In this document: one piece after another, positions 19,602 through 28,890 of the stretch
Layout of the letters: every line of letters begins with the position of its first letter
How positions within the stretch are numbered: position 1 is the stretch's first letter
From: Nostoc cf. commune SO-36
Lineage (GTDB): Bacteria > Cyanobacteriota > Cyanobacteriia > Cyanobacteriales > Nostocaceae
NCBI RefSeq assembly: GCF_023734775.1
Contig: NZ_AP025732.1
Location: 1,240,001-1,304,000 of the forward strand
Direction: 5' to 3'
DNA length: 64,000 bases
Translations under genes and position numbers: made by a program
Notes under the pieces: generated by a model
What the model was told of the DNA's origin: nothing
What the model saw: the letters and a program-made list of their open reading frames with translations, nothing else
Databases searched by the model: none

Positions 19602-20921
19602 ATGAAAAAAATTAGTGCTGCCTTAACTTTAAGTATAGCTACCCTAGCAACTGGGTTTCTAGTTGGGGCTTGTGGTGATAGCAGTACGCCCAATGGCACA
19701 GCTAACAACGCAACTACTGCTACCCCAGCAGCAAACTCAACTATCACAAGCAATAGTAAAGGGCTAAAAATTGGTTCATTGCTACCGACAACAGGCGACT
19801 TGGCTTCTGTAGGACAACAGATGCTAGGTTCCGTACCTTTACTAGTCGATACAGTCAACGCTTGTGGAGGGGTGAATGGTGAACCTGTTACCTTGGTGCA
19901 AGTAGACGACCAAACCGACCCCAGAGCTGGTGCAGCCGGTATGACAAAGCTAGCAACTTTAGATAAAGTAGCAGGTGTAGTTGGTTCCTTTGCCAGTAGT
20001 GTTTCTAGTGCCGCAGTTTCCATTGCCACGCCGAATAAAGTCATGCTGGTTTCTCCTGGTAGTACCAGTCCCGTGTTTACCGAAAAGGCACAAAAAGGTG
20101 ACTATAAAGGTTTTTGGGCGCGGACTGCTCCCCCGGATACCTACCAAGCACTAGCTTTAGCCCAACTTGCCAGAAAAAAAGGTTTCAAGCGAGTTTCTAC
20201 AGTCGTGATTAATAACGACTATGGCGTTGGCTTTGAAAAAGCATTTGTGCAAACTTTTGAAAAATTGGGTGGCACTATCGTTAATAAAGATAAGCCTGTG
20301 CGCTACGACCCGAAAGCCCAGACATTTGATACAGAAGCGGCTGCTGCTTTTGCTGGTAAACCAGATGCAGTCCTGGCTGTACTATATGCAGAAACTGGTA
20401 GTCTGTTCCTGAAAGCCGCCTATCAGCAAGGTGTGACGAAGGGAGTGCAAATTTTACTGACAGATGGAGTAAAATCACCTACTTTCCCAGAACAAGTTGG
20501 CAAAGATGGTGATAAATTTATTTTAACTGGAGCGATCGGTACAGTACCCGGTTCCAACGGTAAAGCGCTAGAAGCTTTCAATAAATTGTGGAAGGATAAA
20601 AAGGGTGGTGCGCCAGGGGAATACGCTCCTCAAGCTTGGGATGCAGCTGCTTTGTTGACATTGGCAGCACAAGCTGCTAAGGAAAATACAGGCGTTGGCA
20701 TAGCCAGTAAAATCCGTGAAGTTTCTAATGGGACTGGCACAGAAGTTACTGATGTCTGCGAGGGACTGAAGTTACTTAAAAATGGTCAAAAAATTAACTA
20801 CCAAGGAGCTAGCGGCAATGTTGATGTTGATGCTAACGGTGATGTCGTTGGTGTTTACGATGTCTGGACGGTAGGAGACGATGGCCAAATTAAGGTAATT
20901 GACAAAGTTAGCCCCAAGTAG
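19602..20921 (+). CDS. ABC transporter amino-acid-binding lipoprotein (LivJ/NatB-like)
   Basis: This is a 439-residue periplasmic binding protein of the branched-chain/neutral amino-acid type (type I fold, Peripla_BP_6). It has a lipoprotein signal (TGFLVGACGDS, lipid Cys at about 24), then a Thr/Ala/Asn-rich linker. The binding domain starts LKIGSLLPTTGDLASVGQQM, and GVVGSFASSVSSAAVSIATP is the typical ligand-loop region. The family includes NatB of cyanobacterial neutral amino-acid uptake. No permease or ATPase gene is adjacent, as is common for Nostoc amino-acid transporters. The exact ligand is unknown. Confidence 0.85.
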   Translation: MKKISAALTLSIATLATGFLVGACGDSSTPNGTANNATTATPAANSTITSNSKGLKIGSLLPTTGDLASVGQQMLGSVPLLVDTVNACGGVNGEPVTLVQVDDQTDPRAGAAGMTKLATLDKVAGVVGSFASSVSSAAVSIATPNKVMLVSPGSTSPVFTEKAQKGDYKGFWARTAPPDTYQALALAQLARKKGFKRVSTVVINNDYGVGFEKAFVQTFEKLGGTIVNKDKPVRYDPKAQTFDTEAAAAFAGKPDAVLAVLYAETGSLFLKAAYQQGVTKGVQILLTDGVKSPTFPEQVGKDGDKFILTGAIGTVPGSNGKALEAFNKLWKDKKGGAPGEYAPQAWDAAALLTLAAQAAKENTGVGIASKIREVSNGTGTEVTDVCEGLKLLKNGQKINYQGASGNVDVDANGDVVGVYDVWTVGDDGQIKVIDKVSPK

Positions 20922-20993
20922 AAAGTTAAGAATTAGGAGTTATGAGTGAAATATTAATAACTCATAACTTCTAACTTCCTAAATCCTAACTTT
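20921..20993. repeat. palindromic AAGTTA/TAACTT repeat
   Basis: AAGTTAAGAATTAGGAGTTA on the left is matched by inverse copies (TAACTTCTAACTTCCTAAAT, CCTAACTTTT) on the right, forming a long imperfect hairpin between two convergent genes. It may act as a bidirectional terminator. Similar TAGGAGTTATGAGT sequence is at 22881-22900. Confidence 0.6.
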
Positions 20994-21835
20994 TAAAGCC
21001 CATTGAAGTTGTAACCAACTCCTAACAACAAGCCTATATCAGTTTCATCAAAAAATCCGGCATTTACAGCAGCCGTTGCAGTAAATTGAGAAGTCAGAGG
21101 CACATCAATGCCAGCAGATGCCAAAAAGGCAAATTGCGAATCATCACCAGTTTTGTAAGCTGCACCCACTCCGACATAAGGTGCGATCGCTAACGGTTCG
21201 CTAAAAGCATCTGCTGATTTGAAGGTAAAATCATAGGTGATAGGAAGTAGAACTGTGGTGTTGTCCCCAAATACGGCTGAGGGTCGCACAGATATAGAAT
21301 TTGTCAGTCCGATTTTGCTGACTACCGCGAAGTTACCGTCGCCCAAAGACGTTTCACCACCACTCAAACCAATGTTAGCAGCAATGCCAAGATAGCTGCT
21401 GCCACCACGAGTAGTTGTCCCTAAATCAATATCCGATTGCGCCACTTTGGTAGCAGATGGTTGAACAGTTGTTTGAGAAGTCGGTTGTATAAACTCAGAT
21501 GTAAGCGATGCAGATGAGGTTGCCACTGTCCCCGGAACAGGTGTTACGCCAATGTTTTCCTGTATCGCCGTGTTGGGTAACTGCTGCGCCTTAGTTAAAC
21601 TTGTAACTGTAAATGTTTCAGTTGTTTGTGTAGAGAGATTTTGCTTTGTAGTGTCTAGTTCTGTACTAAACTCGTTGGGATACGCTACGGTTGCCAAAGG
21701 CTCGGTTAATGGCTGACTGTTTACCTTGTCTACTGTCTGAGCAGTTGCAGATAACGCGCTACTCAAGAACGTAAGAGCAGCTATACCTGGCAACCAAAAA
21801 ACACCTTTACGAAGAAAAATAGTATTCACATTCAC
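20993..21835 (-). CDS. outer-membrane beta-barrel-like protein
   Basis: The 280-residue exported protein has a signal peptide (LPGIAALTFLSSALSATAQ, cut about residue 32). It then has a Thr/Ser/Gln-rich stretch of about 110 residues. The C-terminal 140 residues show alternating hydrophobic strands (SSYLGIAANIGLSGGETSLGD, YDFTFKSADAF, IAPYVGVGAAYKTGDDSQF) and end in GLLLGVGYNFNGL, an aromatic-rich end like an 8-strand barrel. This resembles OmpA-like/OMP_b-brl membrane proteins. Function is unknown. It converges with the amino-acid-binding gene. Confidence 0.65.
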   Translation of the reverse strand: MNVNTIFLRKGVFWLPGIAALTFLSSALSATAQTVDKVNSQPLTEPLATVAYPNEFSTELDTTKQNLSTQTTETFTVTSLTKAQQLPNTAIQENIGVTPVPGTVATSSASLTSEFIQPTSQTTVQPSATKVAQSDIDLGTTTRGGSSYLGIAANIGLSGGETSLGDGNFAVVSKIGLTNSISVRPSAVFGDNTTVLLPITYDFTFKSADAFSEPLAIAPYVGVGAAYKTGDDSQFAFLASAGIDVPLTSQFTATAAVNAGFFDETDIGLLLGVGYNFNGL

Positions 21836-22556
21836 TCCTAAGACAATCTTGCCACGAAAAATAAAGTTTTTTGTTGATTTATAGCGGATTTCAAGTTTGT
21901 GAAGTATGCGAGCTAAGTCGGAAAGCCAGGTATAAAGCCTGTTTTCTTTCTATTAGCGCAACGGGACTTAGCCCATTCTGACCGGAGGCGGAGTGTCTCC
22001 GGCTTTGCTCCTTAATTCTGAATTCTGCTGTAAGTCAACAAAATTGGGCAATATTCAAAATTTAACATCAAAAAATCGGTTTTGCATCCTAATTTTGCTG
22101 GATTTATCTATTGAAGATTTACGGTTAAAAAATTAAGATAATATCCTAAATATCTGGAATTTGATAGATGACAAATAGACTTTTGGCTCTGAGTCAAGAG
22201 TCTATCTATTGAGGAGGCTATTAGGATTGCAAAAACTTTTATTAAAAAACTTAGTCCACATCAATACCAAGCTTTCTTAATCTTTGTGTTTGACTTGACT
22301 TATAGTCTGTAAAAGGCATTATCACAGGTTAAGGAGCTTTGTAATCAGCACTTTAATGCTTAGATGGCTAAAATAGAAAGGTTTCCCATAGGGTATAGTT
22401 GGTTTATTTAAACCACTCTTTACTAAAAATTAGGCTTTGTAACACTAAAAGTTGATTGTGAAGCAATATTACAAAGCTTGCAAAAATATTTAGAAATTGT
22501 CTACAAGACAAACATAGTTCTAACGTAGAACCTATTAAGAGAGACTTGAGGCAAAT
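21836..22556. other. 720-bp spacer with hairpins
   Basis: No gene is supported. A hairpin at about 22178-22206 (AGACTTTTGGCT with AGTCAAGAGTCT, G-U pairs allowed) is followed by GAGGAGG at 22211. Around 21970-22035 there is a GGCGGAGTGTCTCCGGC repeat and a GAATTCTG repeat remnant. Short AT-rich motifs such as TTGACTTGACTTATAG at about 22290 could be a promoter for the next gene. Confidence 0.4.
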
Positions 22557-22877
22557 TTGATGATCGGAAATAATATTCAAAAGTATCGGTTTGTCTGTAC
22601 CCTGACTTTCGGTGATATCTACGGTCAAATAATTGTTTGGTTGATTACAATTACCCTAAGTTTGGCATCAGCCTTGGCGCTAATGGGTGCCAAGCGACCT
22701 GTGTATGCTTTAGCAACAGCGGGTCTTGTCGTTCTGTTATCGTTACCTTTCTTGTTGTTTGCGTTTGTCACTACCTTGTTAAATCATATTGAGCTCACTC
22801 CTGTAGGCCCGGGAACCAAAATGGAACCCATGCCAGGTAATGTGTCTCAGCAACAACCTGTAGAAGCAACTAGCTAA
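22557..22877 (+). CDS. small conserved membrane protein
   Basis: The 106-residue protein has two hydrophobic helices (about residues 25-45 and 50-72) separated by the short polar turn GAKRPVY. The polar C-terminal tail is rich in Pro, Gly and Gln. GAGG lies 8 bases before the ATG. A terminator follows. I recognise this as a cyanobacterial-type small membrane protein, but I know no function. Its expression is independent of sdhA, which starts 205 bases later after the terminator. Confidence 0.6.
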   Translation: MMIGNNIQKYRFVCTLTFGDIYGQIIVWLITITLSLASALALMGAKRPVYALATAGLVVLLSLPFLLFAFVTTLLNHIELTPVGPGTKMEPMPGNVSQQQPVEATS

Positions 22878-22964
22878 AGAGTTAGGAGTTATGAGTCACT
22901 CTATCTGTCCCAATAATTCTTCATTTTTAATTTTTCACTCCTAATTCCAAAATTTGTAATTATA

Positions 22965-22996
22965 TCCCTGTCATTTGTAGGCAGGGAATTTTTTTT
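22965..22996 (+). terminator. rho-independent terminator
   Basis: TCCCTG and CAGGGA form a stem with an 11-base loop, followed by a run of eight T. It ends the small membrane-protein transcript. Confidence 0.75.
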
Positions 22997-23082
22997 GGTA
23001 AAGATGCTACTGTTGCAACGCACTACCTGATTAATCACGTCTCTACAATAGAACAGCAGGGGTTTGCAGTCGGGGGCTAAAT

Positions 23083-24810
23083 ATGCTGGAACATGATGTG
23101 ATTATTGTCGGGGGTGGATTGGCAGGATGTCGCGCTGCTGTAGAAATTGCCCGTATTGACCCTAGTTTAAATATTGCTGTGGTTGCCAAAACCCATCCAA
23201 TTCGTTCCCACTCGGTTGCGGCTCAAGGTGGTATGGCTGCGTCGCTGAAAAATGTTGATTCAAAAGATAGTTGGGAAGCACACGCTTTTGATACTGTCAA
23301 GGGTTCTGATTACTTGGCAGACCAAGACGCTGTGGCAATTCTCACCCAAGAAGCGCCAGGTGTGGTGATTGACTTGGAACACATGGGCGTTTTATTCTCT
23401 CGTTTATCCGATGGGCGCATTGCTCAACGGGCTTTTGGTGGACATTCTCACAATCGCACTTGCTACGCTGCTGACAAAACCGGTCACGCGATTTTGCACG
23501 AATTGGTTAACAATTTGCGGCGTTATGGGGTGCAAGTTTATGAAGAGTGGTACGTGATGCGTCTCATTTTGGAAGAGAATGAGGCGAAAGGTGTAGTCAT
23601 GTTCCATCTTTTGGATGGACATATTGAGGTGGTGCGGGCTAAGGCGGTGATGTTTGCCACAGGGGGCTATGGTCGCGTTTATAACACTACCTCTAATGAT
23701 TACGCTTCTTCTGGCGATGGTTTGGCAATGACTGCGATCGCAGGTTTGCCCCTGGAAGATATGGAATTTGTGCAATTTCATCCCACTGGCTTATATCCGG
23801 TAGGGGTACTGATTTCGGAAGCGGTACGGGGAGAAGGGGCGTATCTGATTAACAGTGAAGGCGATCGCTTTATGGCGAACTATGCACCTAGTCGGATGGA
23901 ACTGGCTCCTCGTGATATTACCTCACGAGCGATCGCTTACGAAATTCGCGCTGGACGTGGTATTCATCTCAATGGTAGTGCTGGTGGCCCCTTTGTCTAT
24001 CTGGATCTACGCCATCTGGGTAAAGAAAAAATTATGAGTCGCGTTCCCTTCTGCTGGGAAGAAGCCCATCGCTTGGTAGGCGTTGATGCAGTAACTCAAC
24101 CTATGCCAGTCCGCCCGACAATTCACTATTGTATGGGTGGTATTCCAGTTAACACCGATGGGCAAGTTCGTAGTAGTGGTGATGGTTTAGTTGATGCCTT
24201 CTTTGCTGCGGGTGAGACATCCTGTGTTTCCGTACATGGTGCTAATCGTTTGGGGAGTAATTCTCTGCTGGAATGTGTCGTTTATGGTAAGAGAACTGGG
24301 GCTGCGATCGCTAAATTTGTGCAAAAACGTAAGTTACCCTCTGTAGATGAGCAACGGTATGTAACAGAAGCCCAGCAACAAATTCAAACTTTGCTAGAAC
24401 AACCAGGACAGTACCGCATTAATCAAGTCCGTGAAGCTTTTCAGGATTGTATGACTGAGTACTGTGGTGTTTTCCGCACTGAGGCATTAATGACTGAAGG
24501 TTTGCAGAAACTAGAAGAAATACAACAAAAATACCCGCAAATTTATTTAGATGACAAAGGTAGTTGCTGGAATACGGAACTCGTGGAGGCTTTAGAATTG
24601 CGAAGTTTGATGGTAGTAGGGCAGACTATTTTGGCATCAGCTTTAAATCGCCAAGAGAGTCGTGGCGCTCATTTCCGCGAAGATTATTCCGAGCGAGATG
24701 ATAGCAACTTCCTCAAACACACAATGGCTTACTATTCACCAGCCGGAATTGATATTCAATATCGACCGGTGGCGATTACTATGTTTGAGCCAAAAGAGCG
24801 GAAGTATTAG
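23083..24810 (+). CDS. sdhA: succinate dehydrogenase/fumarate reductase flavoprotein subunit
   Basis: SdhA oxidises succinate to fumarate with covalently bound FAD and passes electrons to the iron-sulfur subunit and thylakoid plastoquinone. The 575-residue protein has the FAD motif [18 protein letters not shown], and [18 protein letters not shown] with the site for covalent FAD. It has the catalytic region [19 protein letters not shown], the HPTGLYP motif and [18 protein letters not shown] near the end. The length is normal. As is usual in cyanobacteria, sdhB is not adjacent. A terminator follows directly. Confidence 0.94.
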   Translation: MLEHDVIIVGGGLAGCRAAVEIARIDPSLNIAVVAKTHPIRSHSVAAQGGMAASLKNVDSKDSWEAHAFDTVKGSDYLADQDAVAILTQEAPGVVIDLEHMGVLFSRLSDGRIAQRAFGGHSHNRTCYAADKTGHAILHELVNNLRRYGVQVYEEWYVMRLILEENEAKGVVMFHLLDGHIEVVRAKAVMFATGGYGRVYNTTSNDYASSGDGLAMTAIAGLPLEDMEFVQFHPTGLYPVGVLISEAVRGEGAYLINSEGDRFMANYAPSRMELAPRDITSRAIAYEIRAGRGIHLNGSAGGPFVYLDLRHLGKEKIMSRVPFCWEEAHRLVGVDAVTQPMPVRPTIHYCMGGIPVNTDGQVRSSGDGLVDAFFAAGETSCVSVHGANRLGSNSLLECVVYGKRTGAAIAKFVQKRKLPSVDEQRYVTEAQQQIQTLLEQPGQYRINQVREAFQDCMTEYCGVFRTEALMTEGLQKLEEIQQKYPQIYLDDKGSCWNTELVEALELRSLMVVGQTILASALNRQESRGAHFREDYSERDDSNFLKHTMAYYSPAGIDIQYRPVAITMFEPKERKY

Positions 24811-24819
24811 TTAAGGATG

Positions 24820-24862
24820 AAGTATGAAAAATAAAAGCTGAAATACCTTATTTTTCATACTT
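24820..24862 (+). terminator. hairpin after sdhA
   Basis: AAGTATGAAAAATAA pairs perfectly with TTATTTTTCATACTT around a 13-base loop. The stem's own right arm supplies the T run. It starts 10 bases after the sdhA stop. Confidence 0.7.
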
Positions 24863-24911
24863 AATTGATTTTATAAATTAGACGGGGTGTTGGATAATGA
24901 TACACACTTGA

Positions 24912-25613
24912 CTAAGGAATTAGAAATAGGTCAAGATATCCAACAAATTCTCTAAGACTAGGAACACTATTAGTAAGTTGTATATATAGAAACTCATAAT
25001 CGAGATTAGATGCAAGTCGATTGAGTTGGTTCTCGCTTTTGTTATAACCTTTACCTACAAGATTATAAATCTGTTTCATATCATCGGAAGGTTTAGGTCT
25101 TGCTTCCATATCATCAGTCTTAGGGCTAAATCCAAAAGATTCTTGAATTCTCTCTGGCGTTAGGCTTGCATCTATTTTGATAAAATGATTATATTCTGCT
25201 AAAAACCATGTTTCTATTTCCATCACAGCAAGAACTATGTCTATAGAAATCGTTCCTGCTGGCAAAGAATAACGCAAACCAGTTGTAAGCTTAGATTTTT
25301 GAGATATAGGTATTGGATAAACATCTCTTAATCCTATTACTCTCTCATAGCCAGAGGCAGTTAGAGTACTATATCTATCTCTTATATCTGAAACAACGCT
25401 GTTATCACTAAATGAGTTATAAATCAAAACATAAAATTTTGTTTCGGGAGTCAGAACAGCGTTCTTTATTACTGTCGTATATCTTTCTGATTGATTACCA
25501 TTTATGGCTATTATTTCTATTGCAATTCTATTTCTACCTGCAATTTCTTTAAGTAATTTTTCTACAAAAATCTGTTCTGTTTGCCCTTCCACAAAAATAG
25601 CTAGCTTTTTCAC
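24912..25613 (-). CDS. DUF4276/RloB-like (TOPRIM-related) protein of ATPase pair
   Basis: The 233-residue protein begins MKKLAIFVEGQTEQIFVEKLL, the VEGxTE motif that opens TOPRIM-related DUF4276/RloB/AriB-type effectors. The second motif, where an acidic DxD is expected, reads VLIYNSFSDNSVVSDIRD and is only partly acidic. The third, AVMEIETWFLAEYNHF, matches the E.E.W.LAD block of DUF4276. The start overlaps the ATPase stop by 4 bases, so the two are co-translated. This pairing is typical of phage-defence modules (AbiL, PARIS and relatives). The gene is AT-rich, with no HIP1 site, unlike its neighbours, which suggests acquisition. Confidence 0.65.
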   Translation of the reverse strand: MKKLAIFVEGQTEQIFVEKLLKEIAGRNRIAIEIIAINGNQSERYTTVIKNAVLTPETKFYVLIYNSFSDNSVVSDIRDRYSTLTASGYERVIGLRDVYPIPISQKSKLTTGLRYSLPAGTISIDIVLAVMEIETWFLAEYNHFIKIDASLTPERIQESFGFSPKTDDMEARPKPSDDMKQIYNLVGKGYNKSENQLNRLASNLDYEFLYIQLTNSVPSLREFVGYLDLFLIP

Positions 25614-26797
25614 TGATCTATCTGCTCCTTATTACCAAACCCTTCAACATAAAATTGAGTGGCAAAAAAGTCAAAATTGTTTAGACCAGTGAATTTAAAG
25701 TCTTCAAATACTTGTTTTGAATTATCTATGTTGTGAAGTTTAGCTAATCCTGGTTTTCTCTCAATTACTGACCAATATTCTAAAGGAACACCATTCATGA
25801 TAAAACGATCATTAGTCGTCATCACTAGCTGAACTAATCCAGTCTGCGCTTTACTGATAAGTAACTTAATCATCGCTGATGCTCTTTCAAAATCGAGACC
25901 TTCTCCTATATCATCTATTAATATACAACTAGGTTTTTTAGCTAAAAGTGAGTAGTTTATTTGAATGATTAGAGATAAAGCTCTAAACATACCTTGAGAT
26001 ATTAGCCCTTGTTCAGTTCTCTCTTGTAGATCACTTTCCTGAACATAAAGACATTGTATTTCTATATATTGTAAGGATACTTCATCCTCTTCATCAGAAA
26101 ATATAGCTGATGGCGTTTGAGTACCAATTTCAGATATGTTGTAACCTATAGATAACATATCTGATTTGATAGCTTCAATAAAAGCAGGACTTAGTTGGGA
26201 TTTTCCTAGCTTAAATATATCAATTACGTTATCTGCATCTCTCAAGTTTATCTTTTTTCTTTTTTTAATAGGGTGATCGACCGCAAGATTTTTTCTACCT
26301 AAGTCTGTTCCAAATTGGTAGTAATTCAAGGAACTTGCCCAATTGTAAATTTCATCAAAAACAGGATGTTGGATAGAATCTCTCCGCTGAAAAGCAGCAA
26401 CTTCATCAGTGGGAGTCTGAAATTCAATATTCATATGTAGCTTTTCAGCCCATATCTGACCCTCACCTGATTCATTCCTGTCAAGGTAATTCTTAGAACC
26501 AATAGTGAAATTCTCCTTAACTACCTGGCCTTTATCAACTGTCAATATGTAGACTTTCTTTTTATCTGTATTATCAGAATCAAAAGTTAATTTCCACTCT
26601 CGCGACATGCGATCAGGTCTTAGACTTGTGTCACCCGATAGTAAACCCGATATCAGGTTTATAGCCCTCAATATTTTCGATTTACCAGAGGCATTTTTAC
26701 CAACAATCAAGTTTACATTGCCTATCTGACAACCATCTAAACGCCACTCACTTGGTAAACCTTTGTCCTGACAATATTCCACTAAGTCTAATTTCAT
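25610..26797 (-). CDS. AAA15/21-type ATPase of putative defence pair
   Basis: The 395-residue P-loop ATPase is of the OLD/RloA/AriA class. Walker A is GKNASGKS at 33-40, and an ABC-like signature LISQGMFRALSL is present. Walker B is CILIDDIGEG at about 291-300, followed by a sensor-like VMTTNDRF. No membrane segment or fused nuclease is seen, so the effector is probably the overlapping downstream DUF4276-like protein. By analogy with known systems, the ATPase would sense a phage trigger and release or activate the effector. Base composition and lack of HIP1 sites set the pair apart from the flanking genes. The exact family is unsettled. Confidence 0.7.
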   Translation of the reverse strand: MKLDLVEYCQDKGLPSEWRLDGCQIGNVNLIVGKNASGKSKILRAINLISGLLSGDTSLRPDRMSREWKLTFDSDNTDKKKVYILTVDKGQVVKENFTIGSKNYLDRNESGEGQIWAEKLHMNIEFQTPTDEVAAFQRRDSIQHPVFDEIYNWASSLNYYQFGTDLGRKNLAVDHPIKKRKKINLRDADNVIDIFKLGKSQLSPAFIEAIKSDMLSIGYNISEIGTQTPSAIFSDEEDEVSLQYIEIQCLYVQESDLQERTEQGLISQGMFRALSLIIQINYSLLAKKPSCILIDDIGEGLDFERASAMIKLLISKAQTGLVQLVMTTNDRFIMNGVPLEYWSVIERKPGLAKLHNIDNSKQVFEDFKFTGLNNFDFFATQFYVEGFGNKEQIDQ

Positions 26798-27114
26798 GTA
26801 TTTTTAATTGTTCCAGGTAATATTTGTTAAAACTTATTTACAAGTTATACTAATTATGATGATATATACTTAATAATAATCCATTAGCAAGGCTCATACT
26901 CAATTCTAATGCTATTCCTCTACATAAGTAAGTTCATCGCGAATTGACAGAGCAACAGGAACTACCCTCAAACATTCAAGATATGATTAGTCAGCAAAAA
27001 ACTTACAGGGTTTTACGATCACACCTACCAAATGTGGTACTTAGCAATAAGTGCGAAGATATTTTCTCTATGCCGTAAAATTCTGACTATAAAAACAAGA
27101 TTTTTATTTAAAAT
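26798..27114. other. AT-rich spacer upstream of defence pair
   Basis: It contains the promoter of the minus-strand pair. A short open plus-strand stretch at about 26934-27080 reads ELTEQQELPSNIQDMISQQK and onward to a stop, which looks protein-like but has no start codon. It may be a remnant of a lost gene next to the module. Confidence 0.35.
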
Positions 27115-27300
27115 ATGAGCGATTCACAAACTTGGTATATTGTCAAGCGTTCTGCTGGAAACTGCGAAATTCTCGCCAGCGACCAAGTTGGCGACAATAA
27201 TCTAGAGATTGTAGAACAGTGGGGGCCTTTTAGTTCGCAAGAAGAAGCGATCGCTCGACGTGTTGGACTTATTAGGGCTGGAAAGTGCAAACCAGTTTAA
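27115..27300 (+). CDS. small conserved protein
   Basis: The 61-residue soluble protein starts MSDSQTWYIVKRSAGNCEIL and ends EEAIARRVGLIRAGKCKPV. Its layout (short strand, WGPFSSQEEAIARRVGLIRAG helix) resembles small SPOR-like or substrate-handling modules in which a trace reading is adjusted, but I cannot assign a family. The codon for AIA lies in a HIP1 octamer, so it belongs to the host genome. An upstream ribosome binding site is weak. Confidence 0.55.
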   Translation: MSDSQTWYIVKRSAGNCEILASDQVGDNNLEIVEQWGPFSSQEEAIARRVGLIRAGKCKPV

Positions 27301-27379
27301 GTTAGTAGTTAGAAGTTGACAGTGATGGACTTTATTCTTAACTCCTCACTATTAACTCCTAACTTTCATTCCTAACTCT

Positions 27380-28663
27380 TCATTTTTCTGCTGTAGGTGT
27401 CCCCTGAGCAGCAATTTTTTTACCTATCACTTCCAGTGCTTTAGCAAATTGGGGGTCTTTTAGGGTAGCGAGTTTGTCACGTTCGTTGAGCCACAAATCC
27501 TGTCGCTGGGCATCTGTCAAATCTACCTTTACATCTGGATCAATACCATGCTTATTAATATCTCTATCATTAGGCGTATGGTATTTAGCAATTGTCACTG
27601 CTAATCCTGAGCCATCTTCTAGGGGACGCACCGATTGCACTAATCCCTTACCAAAGGTTTGAGTACCTACCAAAGTAGCACGTTTGTTGTCCTGCAACGC
27701 TCCTGAAAGGATTTCGCTGGCACTGGCTGAACCTTTATCTACTAATATTACCAACGGTTTATTTGTCAGAGCGCGTCCGTTTGCCATTTCTCGCTCTCGC
27801 TCACCTTGGCGGTCAATGGTAGAAACAATTGTGCCTTTATTCAGCCACATCCGGGCAATATCTATACTGGAGAAAAGTAACCCACCTGGATTACCACGCA
27901 GATCAAGGATATATCCAGCTACCCGTTTGCTTTCTAAATCTCTAATGGCAGTTTGCATTTCTTTACTAGCATTGGCACTGAACTGGTTCAAGCGAATGTA
28001 GCCAAGATTACCTGCTGGAGTTTTCTTTTGGGAATATTTAACTGGATGGATTTCAATCCGCGCTCTTTTGATGTCAAACTGTTTTGTCTGACCATTGCGC
28101 TGAATCGTTAAGGTGACTTTCGATCCTGCTTCACCTCGAATCAGGGATACTGCCTGATTCGTATCCATCCCCTTGGTACTTTTATTGTCGATTTTGAGAA
28201 TGACATCTTTTGCCAAGATACCAGCTTTAAAAGCTGGTGTATCTTCGATTGGCGCAATTACAACCAATTGCTTGGTTTTTTCATCCTGACTAATGGTAAT
28301 CCCAATCCCTGTAAGTTCCCCAGAGGTATCCACTTGCATATTCTTGAATTCCTGTGGGTCCATAAACCGGGTATATGGATCTTCTAGCTTTTTCAGCATT
28401 TCCCGAATGGACTTATACGCATCCTGCGGATTACTGTAGGACTTGCTCAAGTATTCTTTACGAACAGCCTGCCAATCTACCTGATTAAAAGTACCGTCTA
28501 CATATTGGCGTTGAATAACTTGCCAAACTTCATCTACCAATTCTTTAGGACTTGCTTTAAATAAAGCCTGACCTCGCGAGTGAATGCCAAGGCTAGTAAC
28601 AGCGATCGTGGAGAGTGTCACTGCCGTAGCACCCAAAACAAGCCTACTTTTTGTAATCACCAT
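27380..28663 (-). CDS. ctpB: carboxyl-terminal processing protease (S41)
   Basis: The 427-residue S41 protease has a signal or anchor segment (LGATAVTLSTIAVTSLGIHS). A PDZ domain spans about residues 100-190 (GELTGIGITI ... AGILAKDVILKID), and the catalytic domain has the Ser in DKGSASASEILSGAL and the Lys in TFGKGLVQS. Cyanobacterial Ctp proteases include CtpA, which matures the D1 protein of photosystem II, and less defined CtpB/CtpC. This one is closer in layout to CtpB/C-type. The subtype is a guess. It faces the lumen or periplasm and stands alone. Confidence 0.85.
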   Translation of the reverse strand: MVITKSRLVLGATAVTLSTIAVTSLGIHSRGQALFKASPKELVDEVWQVIQRQYVDGTFNQVDWQAVRKEYLSKSYSNPQDAYKSIREMLKKLEDPYTRFMDPQEFKNMQVDTSGELTGIGITISQDEKTKQLVVIAPIEDTPAFKAGILAKDVILKIDNKSTKGMDTNQAVSLIRGEAGSKVTLTIQRNGQTKQFDIKRARIEIHPVKYSQKKTPAGNLGYIRLNQFSANASKEMQTAIRDLESKRVAGYILDLRGNPGGLLFSSIDIARMWLNKGTIVSTIDRQGEREREMANGRALTNKPLVILVDKGSASASEILSGALQDNKRATLVGTQTFGKGLVQSVRPLEDGSGLAVTIAKYHTPNDRDINKHGIDPDVKVDLTDAQRQDLWLNERDKLATLKDPQFAKALEVIGKKIAAQGTPTAEK

Positions 28664-28890
28664 AATGACAGCTGCGTCAGAGGGAAAATAATATAGTCAG
28701 TATGCTCAATCTAACACAGGCTACCACTGTACAGACCGAGTATGTATTCTTAATTTAAACAAAATACTTGACAATCCGGCTACCTTATTGGTTAAAAGAT
28801 ACAAAGTTTTTGGGGATTGGGCATGGGGCATGGGGCATTGGTTATTTATTCTTCTTGTCTTCCCCTGCTTCCCCTACCTCCCCTGCCCCT

